From assembly GCA_032871835.1 (NCBI GenBank), contig CM065297.1:64033253-64097252 (forward strand): a DNA stretch of 64,000 nt, written 5' to 3'. The notes beneath the pieces were generated by a model that saw nothing but the letters and a program-made list of their open reading frames with translations, did no database searches and was not told the origin of the DNA. This DNA is from Dipteronia dyeriana (lineage: Eukaryota; Streptophyta; Magnoliopsida; Sapindales; Sapindaceae). Of this stretch, positions 44,144 to 55,483 are shown in pieces. Position 1 is the stretch's first letter. Each line of letters opens with the position of its first letter. The translations under genes and the position numbers were made by a program.

Positions 44144-45241
44144 TTGTTTGATTGTTACAAATTAATATTAAAAAATTTCTTTACACCACATAGTAAAAAA
44201 ATACAAAATCATTTTAGCATCTTTTATCTTCATCATGTCTTTCTTCTCACTTTTCTATTATATTTCTTACTCTTTCTCAACAAACTTGGGTGAAACACGA
44301 ACGTAATTAGATTTAGACACAAAAGAGTAGTTTGGCGTTGCTCTAATTGACAGGGATTTAAAAAATAAACAAATCTAGCTTATCACTTTTGTTCAATGTG
44401 TAAAAAACTTTTACTTTAATTGCTTCATATTGTCTTTGTAAATTATGAGTTGTTCGAAGGTAAAACCCCTTACACATGTAGCAAAAGGTTACGAATTAGA
44501 ATCCTTCTCTTCTAAAAAAAAAAAACCAAATTTATATAATGCAATGGTTAAAAAAAATCGTTCATTTAATGGGTTTTGGTTTTGGTTGTATGTTAGAATA
44601 ATTAAAGATATAGTGAAAACATTTTTTTTTTTTTTTTGTTGCTTGAAAATATGATGCAGTTGCAAAATAAGTTTGTGTTTCAAGTTGCAAAGCAACGCCT
44701 ACAAACTATAATTCTTCTTCTACTTTAGCAACTTCACTTTCTAAGCCAACATCTACTCATTCTTTTTGCGTCTTCTTTCTCTTTGTCTGGTTTGAAAGTG
44801 ATGGAAAAGAAACTACAATGGGGTATTTTGGCACTTTACGCCTCCAAATGGTTAGTGACAATTTAAACATTGTTGATGGCTAAAATCAATTTTAACAATA
44901 TTTTTTAAGGATTGGAAGTTACATTATTTGTTTGTTAATTGTTTAATACTTTGATTAACAAGAAAAAAAAAGAGATTGTTAAAATAGAATAAAGGGCTTC
45001 ATTTTTTTGACATTTTGACTAAAAAACTTGACAACCCATAAAACTCCCCTACTTAAAACCTAAATATTGGTTTTAGCCATCGAACCTCCACATATTGGTT
45101 TAGATGTGCGATTACATTAGACTATATTTGCAACCACAAATAAGCGATAAGGCCAAAATGATGTTGTATTATTGAATATTTATAATTTAAGCAATTTTGA
45201 TCATATCTAACAAATAAATCAAAATGGGCGCTCTTTTTTAT
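44144..45241 (-). repeat. Segmental duplication: 3' flank of CA locus B
   Basis: Parallels 7141-8203, including a SINE-like remnant (44447-44524, box B GGTTACGAATTAGAATCC, A-rich tail) and the shared run into the last CA exon. No gene. Confidence 0.8.
44447..44524 (+). repeat. tRNA-derived SINE-like remnant
   Basis: Box A-like GTTGTTCGAAGGTAAAACC, box B-like GGTTACGAATTAGAATCC and a 12-A tail. It is the fuller version of the copy at 7412 and so predates the locus duplication. Confidence 0.45.
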
Positions 45242-46660
45242 TTATTTAGTAATCAAGTACTCTAGCTCAATCTGTCGGACATTCAGCAGTTGCACGAGCC
45301 TTGCATTGTCTTTATATTCAGGTGTTAATGGAGCCTTCAATGATGCTACCTGCTTCTGGCTGATAAGTTTCACCTGCACGTTTTTATTTTTGGATAGTTA
45401 TTCACTTATAAATCTGGGTGACCTACATGTACACCCACGATCATATTTTGATAGGAAAAAAAAATACCTCGCCAAGGATGGTCCAAATGACGTCCTCCTT
45501 GCAAGCAGGAGTGGTAAAAGAACCAAGGTATCTGTAAAATCTACGGTAGTTTTGTGTCAATGGCTCTGTATTAAGAATCCCTACATCAACTTGAGTTACT
45601 TGGTTGTTTTCGGCCAGCCTTTTGAGTGCATCTCCCAACTTTAATTATATAAATATAATATCTTCGTTAGTTCTTGTATACAAATAAACAAATATACAAA
45701 TCCACAATTAATTATATAATATTTATAACATATACAAGTATATAAATATACCTTGGCAAGGAATGGATCAACCTTCGAAGGAGAATTACCATTCTGATAG
45801 AGGATTCCGTTCACTACAGTGCTGCAGTGGTCTGCCTTGTGGCCTAGAAGTAGCTCCGTTGAAAATCTAATATTTCTAACAATGGAATATTAATGTTCAT
45901 GGACAGAAACAAATCAATTTTCAAAATATGGGTGTATCTATGATTCACATCATATTAGGTGACATAAGAATAAAGCATGCCAGAGGCCGAGGGAGGGGGT
46001 TTCAAAAATGTTAGAAAACAAGTTTATGAAATCATGAGAGTAGCTTTATATTTTAAAAGTTTCTGATTTTCCCTAATCTTTTTTCTGACTCTATCACTAA
46101 GTGTGACATCAAATGTACTGACGCACAACCTAAAAATTGAGTCCTCAAATATAATGTTGGAGAGAATGAGAGAAAACATCTACACCTTTGTCCATCAATG
46201 AGATGCTCCGAAAGAGAGTGCCTGTGCATCTCTTTGGAGGTGTATTTCTTACCATTTATCTCTATCCCTCCAATATCTCCATTATAGTGTAGCTACAAAT
46301 GCAATACACACACAAAGTCAATAATCTTTATTTTTTAGTTAAAACCCTAAAAGGAAAAACAAGGAAGATCAAGAAAAAGAAGAAGAAGAATCAAACAAGT
46401 TTAAAAACAAACAAACAAACCCCAATATGGTAAACCAAATTATTGAGTGTAGCATTAGCCAAAGCATCGTATTACTTGGACTGGAGTGTCACTTACTAGT
46501 TGAGGACTATGTTATTCTGTATAATGTTGACAGGAAACTGATTTTTTCCTTATGAACATAAAGCGTATTTTGGTTTCAACATCCCCCGCTTGTTAGGGCC
46601 AATTGCTCCAGTGTAGTTGAAATCAACTAAGTCTAACTCTAAACAACAGAATTTTATTCA
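45242..46660 (-). pseudogene. Locus B unit 3 (exons 2-5) with exon 6
   Basis: Exon 2 has several stops (after YALCS, in VLN, and at QSK). Exon 3 encodes KKYTSKEMHRHSLSEHLIDG: HWH has become HRH, leaving both histidines. Exon 4 encodes FSTELLLGHKADH, where the third zinc ligand (H of ELH) is leucine. Exon 5 is fully open: LGDALKRLAENNQ, YRRFYRYLGSFTTPACKE, IWTILGE. Exon 6 encodes VKLISQKQVASLKAPL and NARLVQLLN, ending TAA at 45242-45244. Splice sites look intact. Confidence 0.85.
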
Positions 46661-47940
46661 TATATGATATATACATCAACAAACACAATACCTCCACGTA
46701 CACTTATGATTACAATCACATTCTGATAGAAAACAAAATACCCTGACGAGGATGGTCCAACTGACTCCCTCCTTCCAAACAGGAGTGATAAAAGAACCAA
46801 CGTATCGGTCAAATTTGTGGCAGTTTTTCATCAGTAGCTCTATATTTAGCATCCCGATATCAACTTTAGTTTTGTTGTTTTTGGACTGCTTTTCGAGTGC
46901 ATCTCCCAACTGTTATTATATAAATATAATGTCTTCATTAATTTCTGTATACAAATATTCAAATATACAAATATACAAATATACATATCCACAATTAATT
47001 ATATAATAGTTATAACATATACATGTATATAAATATACCTTGGCTAGGATTGGATCCACCTTCGAATGAGAATTACCATTCTGATAGAGGATTCCGTTAA
47101 CTGTGGTGATGCCGTCATCTGCCTTGTGGAATAGATGTAGCTCCGCTGAAAATCTAATATTTTCAACCATGGAATATTAATGTTCATTGACAGAAACAAA
47201 TCAATTTTTGAAATATGGGTGTATCTCTGATTCACATCATACCAGGTGACATAAGAATAAAGTGTGCCTGAGGGAGGGGGTTTCAAAAAATTTATAAAAC
47301 AAGTTTATGAAATCATGAAAGTAGCTTTATATTTTCAAAGTTTCTTATTCCAACCCCCAATTTTTTTTTGCAGACTCTGTCACTAAACGTGACATCAAAT
47401 ATTCTGATCCATACCCTAAAAATCGAGTCCTCAAACATAATGTTTGAGAGAGTGAGAGAAAACACATATACCTTTATCCATCAATGAAATGTTCCAAAGG
47501 AGAGTGCCAATGTATCTCTTGGAAGGTGTATTTCTTACCATTATCTCCATCCCTCCAATATCTCCATTATAGTGTAGCTACAAATACAATACACAAACAA
47601 AGTTGATCACCTCTATTTTTTAATTAAACCCGTAAAAAGGAAAAACAAGGAAGATCAAGAAGAAGAAGAATCAAATAAGTTTAAAAACAAACAAACAAAC
47701 CCCAATATGTAAACCAAATTATCGAGTGTAGCATTAGCAAAAGCATCGTATTGCTTGGACTGGATTGTCAATTACTTGTTGAGGAGACTGTTACTCTGCA
47801 CAATGTTGATAGGAGACTGATTTTTTCTTGATGAACATAAAGCGTATTCTGGTTTCAACATCCCCCAGTTGTTAGGGCTAGTTGCTCCAGTGTAGCTGAA
47901 ATCAACTGAGTCTAACCCTGAACAACATAATTTTATTCAT
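46661..47940 (-). pseudogene. Locus B unit 2 (exons 2-5)
   Basis: Exon 2: VDFSYTGATSPNNWGMLKPE, YALCSSRKNQSPINIV, with a stop in LLNK. Exon 3 is 106 nt against 107 in the others (a base lost in the EINGKK codons) and has TAA at 47474-47476. HWHSPLEH keeps the zinc pair. Exon 4 keeps all motifs (FSAELHLFHKADD). Exon 5: LGDALEKQSKNNKTKVDIG, then YVGSFITPVWKE, where the active-site T of TTP is isoleucine. Confidence 0.85.
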
Positions 47941-48545
47941 ATATGATATATACATCAACAAACACAATACCTCTACGTACGCTTACGATTACAATCACAT
48001 TCTGAAATAAAAAAAAATACCTCACCGATGATGGTTCAAATGACTCCTTCCTTGCAAGCATAAGTGGTAAAAGAACCAATGTATCGGTAAAATTTATGGT
48101 AGTTTTTTCGTCAGTGACTCTGTATTAAGCATCCCCATATCAACTTTAGTTTTGTTATTTTTGGATAGCTTTTCGAGTGCATCTCCCTGTTGGTGGGATG
48201 GTATTGTTGAGGTCACTTATGGTGCACCTCTGAGAGAGATTTCGAACACAAACACAATGAAAGGAGAAGCTTTTTTATATATCTCTCTAGATTTCTTACA
48301 CCACTCCATACTCTTACAACATAATCTTCATCCATTTATATAGAAAATGAGATGATAAAAAAACAAAAACAATAAAAGCAAAATAGCTGGTTGATGGCAG
48401 TTGGGAGTTGGCTTGTTGAAATTTTTGGATGGTTGTTGGAGCCATGTGATGGCCGGTTCTAGAAGAGACAGGAAGATGGTTGGCTAGAAGTTGTAATGGT
48501 TGATGTCAAGTTTATTTTTCAACATCCCCTCTTAAACTTGACTTT

Positions 48546-49248
48546 TCATGTTTTGCCATACCAAGCATTGTCTTTAGTCTTGAAAACAGCCATGTTTGAG
48601 CGCTTTGTGAAAATATCAACAACTTGATCATATGTCCTGCAAGATACTAGCTCCACCTTCTTATTCTTTACATGCTCTCTGATGAAATGATACTGCATGT
48701 CAATATGTTTGCTTCTTTCATGGAATACAGGATTCTTTGCTAGCGCAATCATTGACCGATTATCGATGTAGACCTCTGTGGGATTATCTCTTGGAAATCC
48801 CAAGTACTGCAACACATTCCTGATCCAGATATCATGACAAACAGTTGAGTAGGCAGCAACGCACTCAGCTTCACATGATGACAATGTCACAATGGCTTGC
48901 TTTTTGGGTGACCATGTGAACGTTGTATTTCCCATAAAAAAACGTAAAGCCTGTCGTGCTTTTACCTTCATCCAAATCTCTTGCCCAATCACTGTCTGAA
49001 TAGCCAATCAACTTGCAATCTTCATATTTGGTATAAAATATACCATCATCAATTGTACCTTTTTTGTAGCAAAGTATCCTCTTTGCAGCATTTAGGTGAA
49101 ACTGGTCAGGAGTCTCCATGTATCTGCTGGCTAATCCAACTCCATAAAGTATATCTGGCCTTGTACACGTCAAGTATCTCAGGCTTCTAACCAAGCTTTT
49201 GAAATAGGTTGGATCAACATCTCCAGCTTCATTCTTTCTTAAATCCAA
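48546..49248 (-). pseudogene. Copia RT end and RNase H
   Basis: 48871-49248: YFKSLVRSLRYLTCTRPDIL, YGVGLASRYMETPDQFHLNA, AKRILCYKKGTIDDGIFY, LIGYSDSDWARDLDEGKSTT. 48546-49007 continues in another frame: LSSCEAECVAAYSTVCHDIW, YIDNRSMIALAKNPVFHERS, KHIDMQYHFIREHVKNKKVE. The YSDSDWA aspartates, SSCEAEC glutamate and KHID motif are the copia RNase H signature. A frameshift near 48900 separates the two. Confidence 0.9.
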
Positions 49249-49301
49249 TCATGTTTCTACTGGAGTTGTGACAGGATTGCATTTTTTCATACGAAATATC
49301 T

Positions 49302-49670
49302 TCAGAATTTCTTTTGCATAAATACGTTGGGAGATGAACCTTTTTCGCTTTGCATAACTTCAATACCAAGAAAATGAGCCATTAGACCAATGTCAGTCAT
49401 CTCAAATTCTTTCACCATTCTCCGTTTGAAATCTTCAAACATAGCTGGATTGTTACCGGTGAAGATCAAGTCATCAACATATAGGAATGCATATAACAGG
49501 CTTCCATCAGGCACCTTCTTCAAATAAAGTGCATGCTTATACGGATATTTCTCGAATCTGTTCTCTTGGAAGTAATCATCAATCCTCATGTTCCATGCAC
49601 GAGGTGCTTGCTTCAAACCATATAAAGTTTTCTTCAGTCTGCATACTTTATCTTTATTGTCTTTATGCAC
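49302..49670 (-). pseudogene. Copia reverse transcriptase fragment
   Basis: 123 codons: KVCRLKKTLYGLKQAPRAWN, YAFLYVDDLIFTGNNPAMFE, EFEMTDIGLMAHFLGIEVMQ. The catalytic YVDD is intact. The N-terminal third of RT is absent: gag sequence joins at about 49680. Confidence 0.92.
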
Positions 49671-49689
49671 ATGTCTGTGAGAATTTCTC

Positions 49690-50118
49690 CATTTCTTCTT
49701 AGCTGATTCGCAACGACCCTGACTCGTGTATAGAACTCACAAATAGATTCATTAGATTTCATTCGTAAGGATTCGAACTCACCTCATAGATTTTGAAGAC
49801 AGATTCTTTTCACTTTGTCAACACATTTGCAAGTTTTGAGAAAGGGTGTCCCAGACTTCTTTCGAACGTTGCTTCATCTAGCCATTGATAGATTATGGAC
49901 TTTGCTTTACAATCTCTCTTTCGATCGGCTTTGTGAGTCGATTTTTAAGCTTCTGTCATGGTTCCTTCAGCTTCGTTGGATTCGGCTTCTGTATAGCCAT
50001 CTTCCATAATATCCATAACATCTTAAGAGCCTAGTAGAGCTCTTATTTGTATGCACCAATTGTCGTAGTTGTCTTTGGTGAGTTTCGGAATGACAACATG
50101 TGTGTTACCGTTGGCCAT
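49690..50118 (-). pseudogene. Copia gag N-terminal fragment
   Basis: Starts MANGNTHVVIPKLTKDNYDN then WCIQIRALLGS (start at 50118), the usual copia gag opening. Beyond two frame breaks it continues with an IYQWLDEATFERS-like stretch and ends near ESLRMKSNESI before the deletion joint. Confidence 0.8.
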
Positions 50119-50692
50119 TGAGACTTGAAGTGCGTAGATCACAAATCTAGAGTCAGAATTTGCAAAAATGGAGAGCACGGTTGCATCCGGAATGGTCCAA
50201 AACCTTGGAAACCAATCCAAGTTTGTCCAAACCGAGTTCAAAAACGTCCAAAATGAGCGGTCAAACTTTTTGGAAAGTCAACCAAAGATAACGAAATATT
50301 CCCTTTGACTGACAGAATATTCAAGCCGTTATAACGGTGTTAGTGATGTCAGCACCGTGAACAGTTACGGATCTTGGGTCAGATTCCGGGTTGGGTCAAG
50401 ATGTCGGGTATCGGGTCGAATATGATACCGGGTTTACGGGTCTGACTTCGGGTTGGATCCTGTAAACGGGCAAGGAAGACGATCAGCACATGTTGGTGAC
50501 GTATCGGGGAAGGGACTACGCGTGGACGGTGTCTACAGCTTCTCTGGTGCTCCGATTTGAGTGGCGTTTTCACCGTTGAACTCCTGATGATGAGTAGAAC
50601 ACTTTGGTGTGATCAAAAATGGATTTTGAGCTCTTTGATTTATTGGCCAATTCGACTTTGACCTCTGTTCTTTGAGTTTCTGGTTCTCCTAA

Positions 50693-50705
50693 GCTCTGAT
50701 ACCAC
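50693..50705 (-). promoter_or_regulatory. Copia primer-binding site
   Basis: Minus strand GTGGTATCAGAGC adjoining the 5' LTR. Confidence 0.85.
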
Positions 50706-51440
50706 TATTGGTGGGATGGTATTGTTGAGGTCACTTATGGTGCACCTCTGAGAGATATTTCGAACACAAACACAATGAAAGGAAAAGCTTTTTTATATAT
50801 CTCTCTAGTTTCTTACACCACTCCACACTCTTACAACAAAATCTGCATCCCTTTATATAGAAAATGAGATAATAAAAAAACAAAAACAATAAAAGCAAAA
50901 CAATTGGTTGATGGCAGTTGGAGTTGGCTTGTTGAAAATTTTGGATGGTAGTTGGAGCCATGTGATGGCCGGTTTCTAGAAGATGCGGAAAGGTGGCTGG
51001 CTAAAAGTTGTAATGGCTGATGTCAAGTTTATTTTTCAACAGTCCCAGCTGTAATTATACAAATATAATGTCTCTTTAATTCTTGCATACAAATTATACA
51101 AACCCACTATATAATATTTATAACATATATGTCTATATATATGTATATATTTATATATACATATATATATAGACATATATGTATAATATACATCGGCAAG
51201 GAATGGATCCACCTCCGTAGGAGAATTACCAAACTGATAGAGGAATGAGTTCACTGCGGCGCTGTCATCTTCTGCATGGTGGACTAGATACAGCTCTGCT
51301 GCAAATCTGACACTTCCAACCATATAGAATAGTAATGTTTGTTGACCGAAACAAATCAATTTTGATGTACGTGTGTCTCCAATTCACATCGTGTCGGGTG
51401 ATATGAGAATAAAACGTGATCAATGGCGGAGGGAGGTTGG

Positions 51441-53682
51441 TGTTAGGATGCCCTAACATGTGGAATTTCTGTAACTAATCTTTAGAATATCTTTAAAATC
51501 ATGTTATATTTAAATCATATAGCATTTATAATTAAAAATTATTTATATCAAATGAAAATATTCTAAAGCTGCACGACTAAAAGCGGATGAACAATTGTTC
51601 ATATAAAGTTGTTATGTGTGGTAGACATAATTCTTTATCTAATCTAAAGATAATTTAAAAAAGATAAGGCTCTAGCTTGATAAAGTTGTAGGTTCCTTTT
51701 GTTTTAAATGGGAGTGACTAGTCTAGATTCACCAAAGTAGAGATTTTGAACAGAAGGATCTAGTACATGGGATGTATTGAATTGGATCTTGTGAATAGTA
51801 TAAATGTTTGTTTGGTATGAATTTTGTAAAGACCAAAAGCGTTTTTTTTAATCTAGAATCTGTTTTGAAGTTTTTTTTGGGTTATTTATCAAAACTTAAA
51901 ATTGTCTTTTTATTATACGAATTGTCTCATCTGCCCCATATAAAAGCTATTTTATGTATATTAGAAGAAGTCCAAAAGTTGGTAAATAACTTTTTTGAGC
52001 TTTTTTAAATCATATGAATTGTCTTAACTACCCTTTATAATTTTAGATATTAATCATAAAACTCTTTCATTATAATTACATTGTCAACACTTTTTTTTTT
52101 GTAATTTAAACAACAAAATGCTATTATAAAAATACATTGTCAACACCTCTATTATAATTTATACAACCAAAAGCTCATTTTGTTATAGCTCTACCCAATA
52201 AAAGTTATATTATTAAAATATCTACTCTAGAAGCTCTACTTCAAAAGTCATACCAAACACATTCTAATTCTATTTACCATTAATAGAATAATATTTTCAC
52301 AATTACAGTAATTGTGATGTCTATCTTAATTCTGAAATAAATAATGAACATATGATTATGAATTATAATATTTGAGTTGTCGATGAGTACGACTATTTCG
52401 TAAAAGTTTATTTCTCAGCTATTTGGTATTATTAATTTATTTACCATAAAATATATATATTTATAGATATGGATATCGTAGCTTTAATCATAAATAAGAG
52501 TAAATACCACTTATGGGTCTTACGTGGTCTTGGATAATAAACCTCAATGTTGAATATTCAACCAGAGTTATTGAATCATGGTTTCATGATAAATCAAATT
52601 ATCCATTAGACGTAAGGACAATCCTAAGGAACAAAATAATTGGAAGGGCAAAATGGTACTTTCAATTATTTGTATTTTTCAAGAGGACAATAAAATTGCT
52701 AAAGGTTTAAATATATTAAATATTAGATTATGTATTTCTTTTATTTTCAATAGTGCAATTTTATTTTTTTAGTGTAATAAACTAAAATTGATCAATTTAG
52801 TTCAATTGATTAATAGTTAATCGATATTGTGTCAAGTCTATTGAAACTTGAAATAAAATAGACTGCTCATTCGCTGATCTTAAAGAAATTGTTTGGATAC
52901 CTAACTTGGACCAAAAGGTCCAAAATTTGGGCTTAAAGGAGCAACTAAAAATCTAATTAGGCTCTTGCTTAAGAGTATATTCAGCCACTTTTGAGTAAGG
53001 TGGGCAAATCTACCTTGATAGATAAGGTGGACGGTCACTGGACTTAGGTTAAGTGTCACTAAAGTCTACTTCTTCTAGATGATTTCTTGTTTTTAAAAGT
53101 TATTTTTCTAATATATAAGAGAAACAATCATCTAGAAGGTTTAGTTCCTTTGAGGAAAAGAATCCTTTTTATTTGGAAATAGAAATAGAAAAGAATAAAA
53201 ATATGGGACATTTAATTATGATAGTCATAATTATATAAAGATTTATTTAAATATAACTTTAAAAGGATTAAAATTATGAATCATAATAAGACTATGATTG
53301 AGTATCCAATAAGGATTCAAACTTCTTTAAATAGATGACATTGGTTGAAGAAAGAAGTTGAAGAATAATAATCTAATTATTTTTATTAGTGTGATACATA
53401 CACAAGAGTGAATCAATTATTATTTTCTTGAGATCTAATTTTTTTCTCAAGAGCTTGGAGAAGTATTGATTCAAGGAATAAGAAGCTCACACTTCTAGAC
53501 AATTCACATTCGTGCAAATATTGGAATATAAAACGGTTGATAGGCATTAAATGTACCAATCAATTTAGTTTTGATTTAATATTTGTTTAATGAATTTAAT
53601 CCTTGTTTCGAAAAATTTGAAACAATTTTTGTTTTACTTTCCGCCGTGTAAATTGGTTTTGGAAAAGGTTTTTTTTCCAACA
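51441..53682 (+). mobile_element. Solo LTR, family T, copy a (2.24 kb)
   Basis: Starts TGTTAGGATGCCC, ends TTTTTTCCAACA. Flanks gttgg (51436-51440) and gtggg (53683-53687), one mismatch. Lies in intron 3 of unit 1; units 2 and 3 are continuous there. No coding capacity. Confidence 0.82.
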
Positions 53683-54347
53683 GTGGGGTCATAGTGGCCA
53701 TGGCCTCCTATCCCTAAAAAAAAGTTTTAAAAATATTATAAAACAAGTTTAAGAAATTAGCTTTATACTTTAAAAGTTTTTCATTTTGATCCTTCCAATT
53801 TTTTTTTGTTTTTGTATTTATGAACATGACATCAAATATATTGATGCACACCCCAAGAATTGAGTCCTCAAATATAATGTTGGAGAGATTGAGAGAAAAC
53901 ATATATACCTTTGTCCATCAATGAGATGCTATGAAGGAGTGTGCCAGTGCATCTCTTTGAAGGTGTATTTCTTACCATTTAACTTCATCCCTCTGATATG
54001 TCCATTGCATTTGAGCTACAAATGCAATACACACACACAAAGTTGATCAACTTCTTTTTTATTAAAACCCTGAAAGGAAAAACAAGGAAAAAGAAGAACC
54101 AAACAAGTTTAAAAACAAACAAACCTCAATATGGATAAACGAATTAATTTTAGCATTATCAACAACATCGTATTGCTTGGAGAGTGTCAAGTTCTAGCTG
54201 AGGACTGTGTTGTTCTACATAATGTTGACAGGAGACTGTTTTAACCCTGATGAACATAAAGCATATTTTTTTTTCAACATCCCCCAGTTGCTAGGGTTTG
54301 CTCCACTATAGCTGAAATCAACTATGCCAACAAACAAAATTTTACTC

Positions 54348-54348
<1 letters not shown>

Positions 54349-54393
<45 letters not shown>

Positions 54394-54402
54394 TTGTGTG
54401 TG
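54349..54402. repeat. (TA)n(TG)n microsatellite in CA intron 1
   Basis: About nine TA repeats followed by TG repeats with one interruption. Expanded in locus B relative to the same intron in locus A. Confidence 0.9.
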
Positions 54403-54625
54403 TAAGTATACATCAACAAACACAATTAATAACTCATAGTTTGTAAGGTAAAATTCTTGTGGTCTCGATCGAAAATAAGTAAAAAGTAAGAAAGTAAATT
54501 GATATGTACCCTCATGGTCGATGGCTAAAGCCAAGTCGAGGAACAATGAAATGGCACTGACAGATAGAGTGATTTTAGAGATCACTTTTGGCTCTTAATT
54601 TCCTCAACTACAATAGGGAGTGGCA

Positions 54626-54640
54626 TTTTATATATATAAA
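54626..54640 (-). promoter_or_regulatory. Locus B TATA-like element
   Basis: Minus strand TTTATATATATAAAA about 45-55 bases before the exon 1 start position. Sequence up to 54960 resembles the locus A upstream region. Confidence 0.55.
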
Positions 54641-54960
54641 GCGAAATTATAATAACACTAATGATAGACAACCAAAACAAGTTGTCGAAAAACTAACCCA
54701 AATATATGGTAAGTGATTGGTTCTTACATATCATTCACCACATCACCCCATACTTTGTGTACTAATACTAGACAACCAAAAAAATTAGCTCAAAATCCAA
54801 CCCAAATAACGTAGCAAGAGATTTGTTCATTGAACACATCATCCAATGATATGTGGTGATGTTTGTGATAATAACAATTCATTGGCCACATCATTTGAGT
54901 TGAATTTTAAGTTAATTATTTGAGTTATATAATATTACTCTAATTTGTATGGTGATAAAA

Positions 54961-55031
54961 ACTCATTTTTGATATATTATTTGGGTTGAATTTTTGGTTA
55001 AGTTTTTAGGTCGTAAAGTGTTACTCTTGTA

Positions 55032-55065
<34 letters not shown>

Positions 55066-55240
55066 CATACAATGGTTTTTCTCTTTGTACGCACTTTTAT
55101 AAGTTATATCAGTGTGTTGTATGTGGACCATTGGTTATGGAAAAGTTTTGACAAGCAGATACACTTTGAGTCAAAGTTTGTAAATCTAATGGTCCATATC
55201 CAATGCACTGATGAAGTTATATCAGTGCGTACTGATTTGA

Positions 55241-55284
<44 letters not shown>

Positions 55285-55483
55285 TTGAAAATCGAGAATG
55301 TGTCTCAAAAGCACTATGAACCTCTACTTGAGTTTTCTTTAGAGATGTTTGATTGAGTTTTTAAAATTGTTTGATTTAAATTCGGTAGAGCTAGTGAGTT
55401 TAAAACTTTACTAGGGGAAGGACGGAGGAGATTTTCTAAATAGACTTTTTAAAAAACAATAATACTACTCTGTTTAAATTTAG
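54961..55483. repeat. Intergenic, two compound microsatellites
   Basis: (GT)n(AT)n at about 55030-55064 and (AT)n(GT)n at about 55241-55284, about 200 bases apart in mirrored order. 'agttatatcagtg' occurs twice between them. The frame spanning them is repeat-derived. No gene seen. Confidence 0.7.

Larger units (their letters stand above)
48188..51041 (-). mobile_element. Ty1/copia retrotransposon, internally deleted, in CA exon 5
   Basis: LTRs 48188-48524 and 50706-51041 (TGTTG...CAACA; right copy begins TATTG). Flanks ctccc (48183-48187) and gtccc (51042-51046), one mismatch. Minus strand: primer-binding site 50693-50705, gag start, then a jump to RT, RNase H, polypurine tract (48525-48537), 3' LTR. 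Most of gag, protease, integrase and the RT N-terminus are deleted (2.85 kb in all). Paralogous units 2 and 3 show the empty site. Confidence 0.92.
45242..54585 (-). pseudogene. Alpha-carbonic anhydrase locus B: exon 1, three copies of exons 2-5, exon 6
   Basis: Minus-strand exon order: 1 (54510-54585); unit 1: 2 (54141-54320), 3 (53909-54015), 4 (51192-51306), 5 (51042-51048 plus 48021-48187); unit 2: 2 (47715-47917), 3 (47472-47577), 4 (47039-47153), 5 (46742-46909); unit 3: 2 (46436-46638), 3 (46186-46292), 4 (45752-45866), 5 (45468-45638); exon 6 (45242-45373). Units 2 and 3 lack their own exon 1, and units 1 and 2 their own exon 6: intron 5 of one runs straight into intron 1 of the next, with a 1279-base period. 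This is triplication inside one gene. Each unit carries stops or frameshifts, so the locus is a pseudogene; two insertions interrupt unit 1. Confidence 0.87.
47941..54585 (-). pseudogene. Locus B exon 1 and unit 1 (exons 2-5), interrupted twice
   Basis: Exon 1 encodes the leader ISKITLSVSAISLFLDLALA, but its first codon is GTG where locus A has ATG. Exon 2 has stops and no clear acceptor. Exon 3: YTFKEMHWHTPS then TAG (53929-53931) at the conserved glutamate. A family T solo LTR sits in intron 3. Exon 4: RFAAELYLVHHAED, third zinc histidine replaced by tyrosine, donor AAG changed to GAT. Exon 5 is split by a copia element and carries a frameshift and TGA in place of the IW tryptophan. Confidence 0.85.
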
